In this document: in pieces, positions 63,123 to 64,000 of the stretch
Layout: every line of letters begins with the position of its first letter
Position numbering within the stretch: the first letter of the stretch is position 1
NCBI RefSeq assembly: GCF_017491605.1
Contig: NZ_JAFGYY010000005.1
Coordinates: forward strand, 124,001 to 188,000
DNA: 64,000 nt
Reading direction: 5' to 3'
DNA from: Pseudomonas sp. 30_B
GTDB lineage: Bacteria; Pseudomonadota; Gammaproteobacteria; Pseudomonadales; Pseudomonadaceae
The notes under the pieces: model-generated
Told to the model about the DNA's origin: nothing
Database searches by the model: none
Seen by the model: the letters and a program-made list of their open reading frames with translations, nothing else
Made by a program: the position numbers and the translations under genes

Positions 63123-63737
63123 ATGAAACGTATCCTGACCAGCCTCGCGCTGATCGGCCTGGCCAGCGTGCTGAGCGCCTGCGGTTTCCAACTGCGCGGC
63201 CTGGGCGATACGAACTTTGCGCTCAAGGAAGTCGACCTGACCGCCCGCAACGCCTACGGCGAAACGGTCACGCAACTCCAGCAGGTTCTCGAAGGCAGCG
63301 GCGTGAAAGTCGTTTCCCGCGCGCCCTACCACGTCATCCTCGCCCGCGAGGACGTGACCAGCCGTACCGTCAGCTACACCAGCTCCGCACGCAGCGCGGA
63401 GAACCAGCTGACCAACACCCTGGACTACGAAATCCGCGGCACCAACAACCTGCTGCTGCTGAACGGCCAGGTCCAGGTGCGCAAGGTCTACGTACAGGAT
63501 GAGAACAACCTGGTCGGCTCCGATCAGGAAGCCGCGCAGATCCGCGAAGAAATGCGCCGCGACCTGGTCCAGCAGATGGCCATGCGCCTGCAGATGATCA
63601 CCCCGGCCCAGCTGGATGAACTGCAGCGCAAGGCCGACGCCAAGGCCAAGGCCGAAGCGGATGCGCAGAAGGCCGCGGACGACGCCGCCAAGGCGCAGCC
63701 GCAGCAGTCGCCGATCGAATTCCCGAAATCCGAGTGA
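63123..63737 (+). CDS. lptE: LPS-assembly lipoprotein LptE
   Basis: Outer-membrane lipoprotein that plugs and assembles LptD for LPS insertion. 204 residues: signal and lipobox LSAC (Cys20), then [19 protein letters not shown], and [18 protein letters not shown]. The last ~45 residues are a Lys/Ala/Asp-rich helix ([20 protein letters not shown]), longer than in E. coli LptE and typical of Pseudomonas. GGAGTGAGGG precedes ATG 63123. Confidence 0.96.
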   Translation: MKRILTSLALIGLASVLSACGFQLRGLGDTNFALKEVDLTARNAYGETVTQLQQVLEGSGVKVVSRAPYHVILAREDVTSRTVSYTSSARSAENQLTNTLDYEIRGTNNLLLLNGQVQVRKVYVQDENNLVGSDQEAAQIREEMRRDLVQQMAMRLQMITPAQLDELQRKADAKAKAEADAQKAADDAAKAQPQQSPIEFPKSE

Positions 63738-63742
63738 CATGC

Positions 63743-63769
63743 AGGGGCCGGACGATCCGGCCCCTTTTT
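63743..63769 (+). terminator. Terminator between lptE and holA
   Basis: AGGGGCCGGA, loop CGA, TCCGGCCCCT then TTTT. It ends 4 bases before the holA ATG, so holA transcription must read through it or start within it. Confidence 0.85.
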
Positions 63770-63773
63770 CATC

Positions 63774-64000
63774 ATGAAGCTCAATCCCGGACAACTCGCC
63801 AAGCACCTGCAGGGCAACCTCGCCTCCGTCTACGTCGTCAGCGGTGACGAGCCGCTGCTCTGCCAGGAAGCCTGCGACGCCATTCGCGCGGCCTGCCGCC
63901 AGCGTGATTTCGGTGAACGCCAGGTATTCAACGCCGAAGCCAACTTCGACTGGGGCCAACTGCTCGAAGCCGGCGCCAGCCTTTCACTGTTTGCCGAAAA
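63774..64000 (+). CDS. holA: DNA polymerase III delta subunit, 3' end outside window
   Basis: The first 75 codons of holA: MKLNPGQLAKHLQGNLASVY, VVSGDEPLLCQEACDAIRAA (the Walker-like start of the clamp-loader delta fold) and GERQVFNAEANFDWGQLLEA. Delta opens the beta clamp. ATG 63774 has no clear ribosome site, because the preceding bases form a terminator hairpin. Confidence 0.93.
   Translation, partial: MKLNPGQLAKHLQGNLASVYVVSGDEPLLCQEACDAIRAACRQRDFGERQVFNAEANFDWGQLLEAGASLSLFAE

Overview
The window is a GC-rich chromosomal segment of a Pseudomonas, most likely of the P. aeruginosa group. Protein sequences (LadS, Dxs, LeuS, HemL, ThiE, TesB) and gene order match what I recall of the PAO1 stretch from about tesB (PA3942) to holA (PA3989), with extra blocks inserted. 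This assignment rests on memory of families and synteny, not on a search. No tRNA, rRNA, CRISPR array, prophage or transposase gene was seen.

Layout. 1-6.4 kb: the 3' part of an Ig-like repeat surface or secreted protein, then dxs standing alone, then a cobalamin riboswitch and a BtuB-type TonB receptor. 6.4-15.2 kb: HAD phosphatase, tesB, an orphan two-domain SagB-type nitroreductase and a GNAT (minus strand, overlapping genes), then an MFS exporter, an HDAC-family deacetylase, an unrecognised gene, a flavoprotein and a second GNAT. 15.3-22.1 kb: a five-gene minus-strand operon (spermidine/putrescine-type ABC ATPase, Tat-type binding protein, two permeases, an aminoaldehyde dehydrogenase closely resembling plant ALDH10) below a LuxR-type regulator; this looks like a polyamine or aminoaldehyde uptake and oxidation unit. 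22.3-34.3 kb: rhlE, NYN protein, DUF2076, YciC-like, VOC, SDR, tandem-CDGSH protein, EEP-fold protein, a solute-binding protein, hrpB, a lipoprotein, DinB and a FieF/YiiP cation exporter. 34.3-45 kb: a Gly/Gln/Trp repeat protein (DUF6515-like), a gene-free stretch with a probable minus-strand structured RNA, an Lrp regulator, an 800-bp gene-free stretch with a multi-hairpin repeat element, DUF2788, rluE, a metallo-beta-lactamase-fold protein, deoC, amn, a RelE/Phd toxin-antitoxin pair, aidB and its TetR regulator with a perfect 16-bp palindrome. 45.3-64 kb: ilvE, ladS (hybrid kinase of the Gac/Rsm network), thiD-thiE-hemL, SEL1 protein, DUF1820, miaB, phoH-ybeY-corC-lnt, a YdcF-like protein, a zinc ribbon protein, leuS-lptE-holA.

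Almost every non-operonic gap carries REP/REPIN repeats of the Pseudomonas GTAGGAGC type (three arm families) plus a separate family beginning GTAGGGCGCATAAC. The best candidates for something undescribed are the structured RNA candidate at 35625-35900, the hairpin-rich element at 36550-36770, the inverted repeat before the polyamine-type operon, the orphan SagB protein, and the TetR palindrome touching its own start codon.
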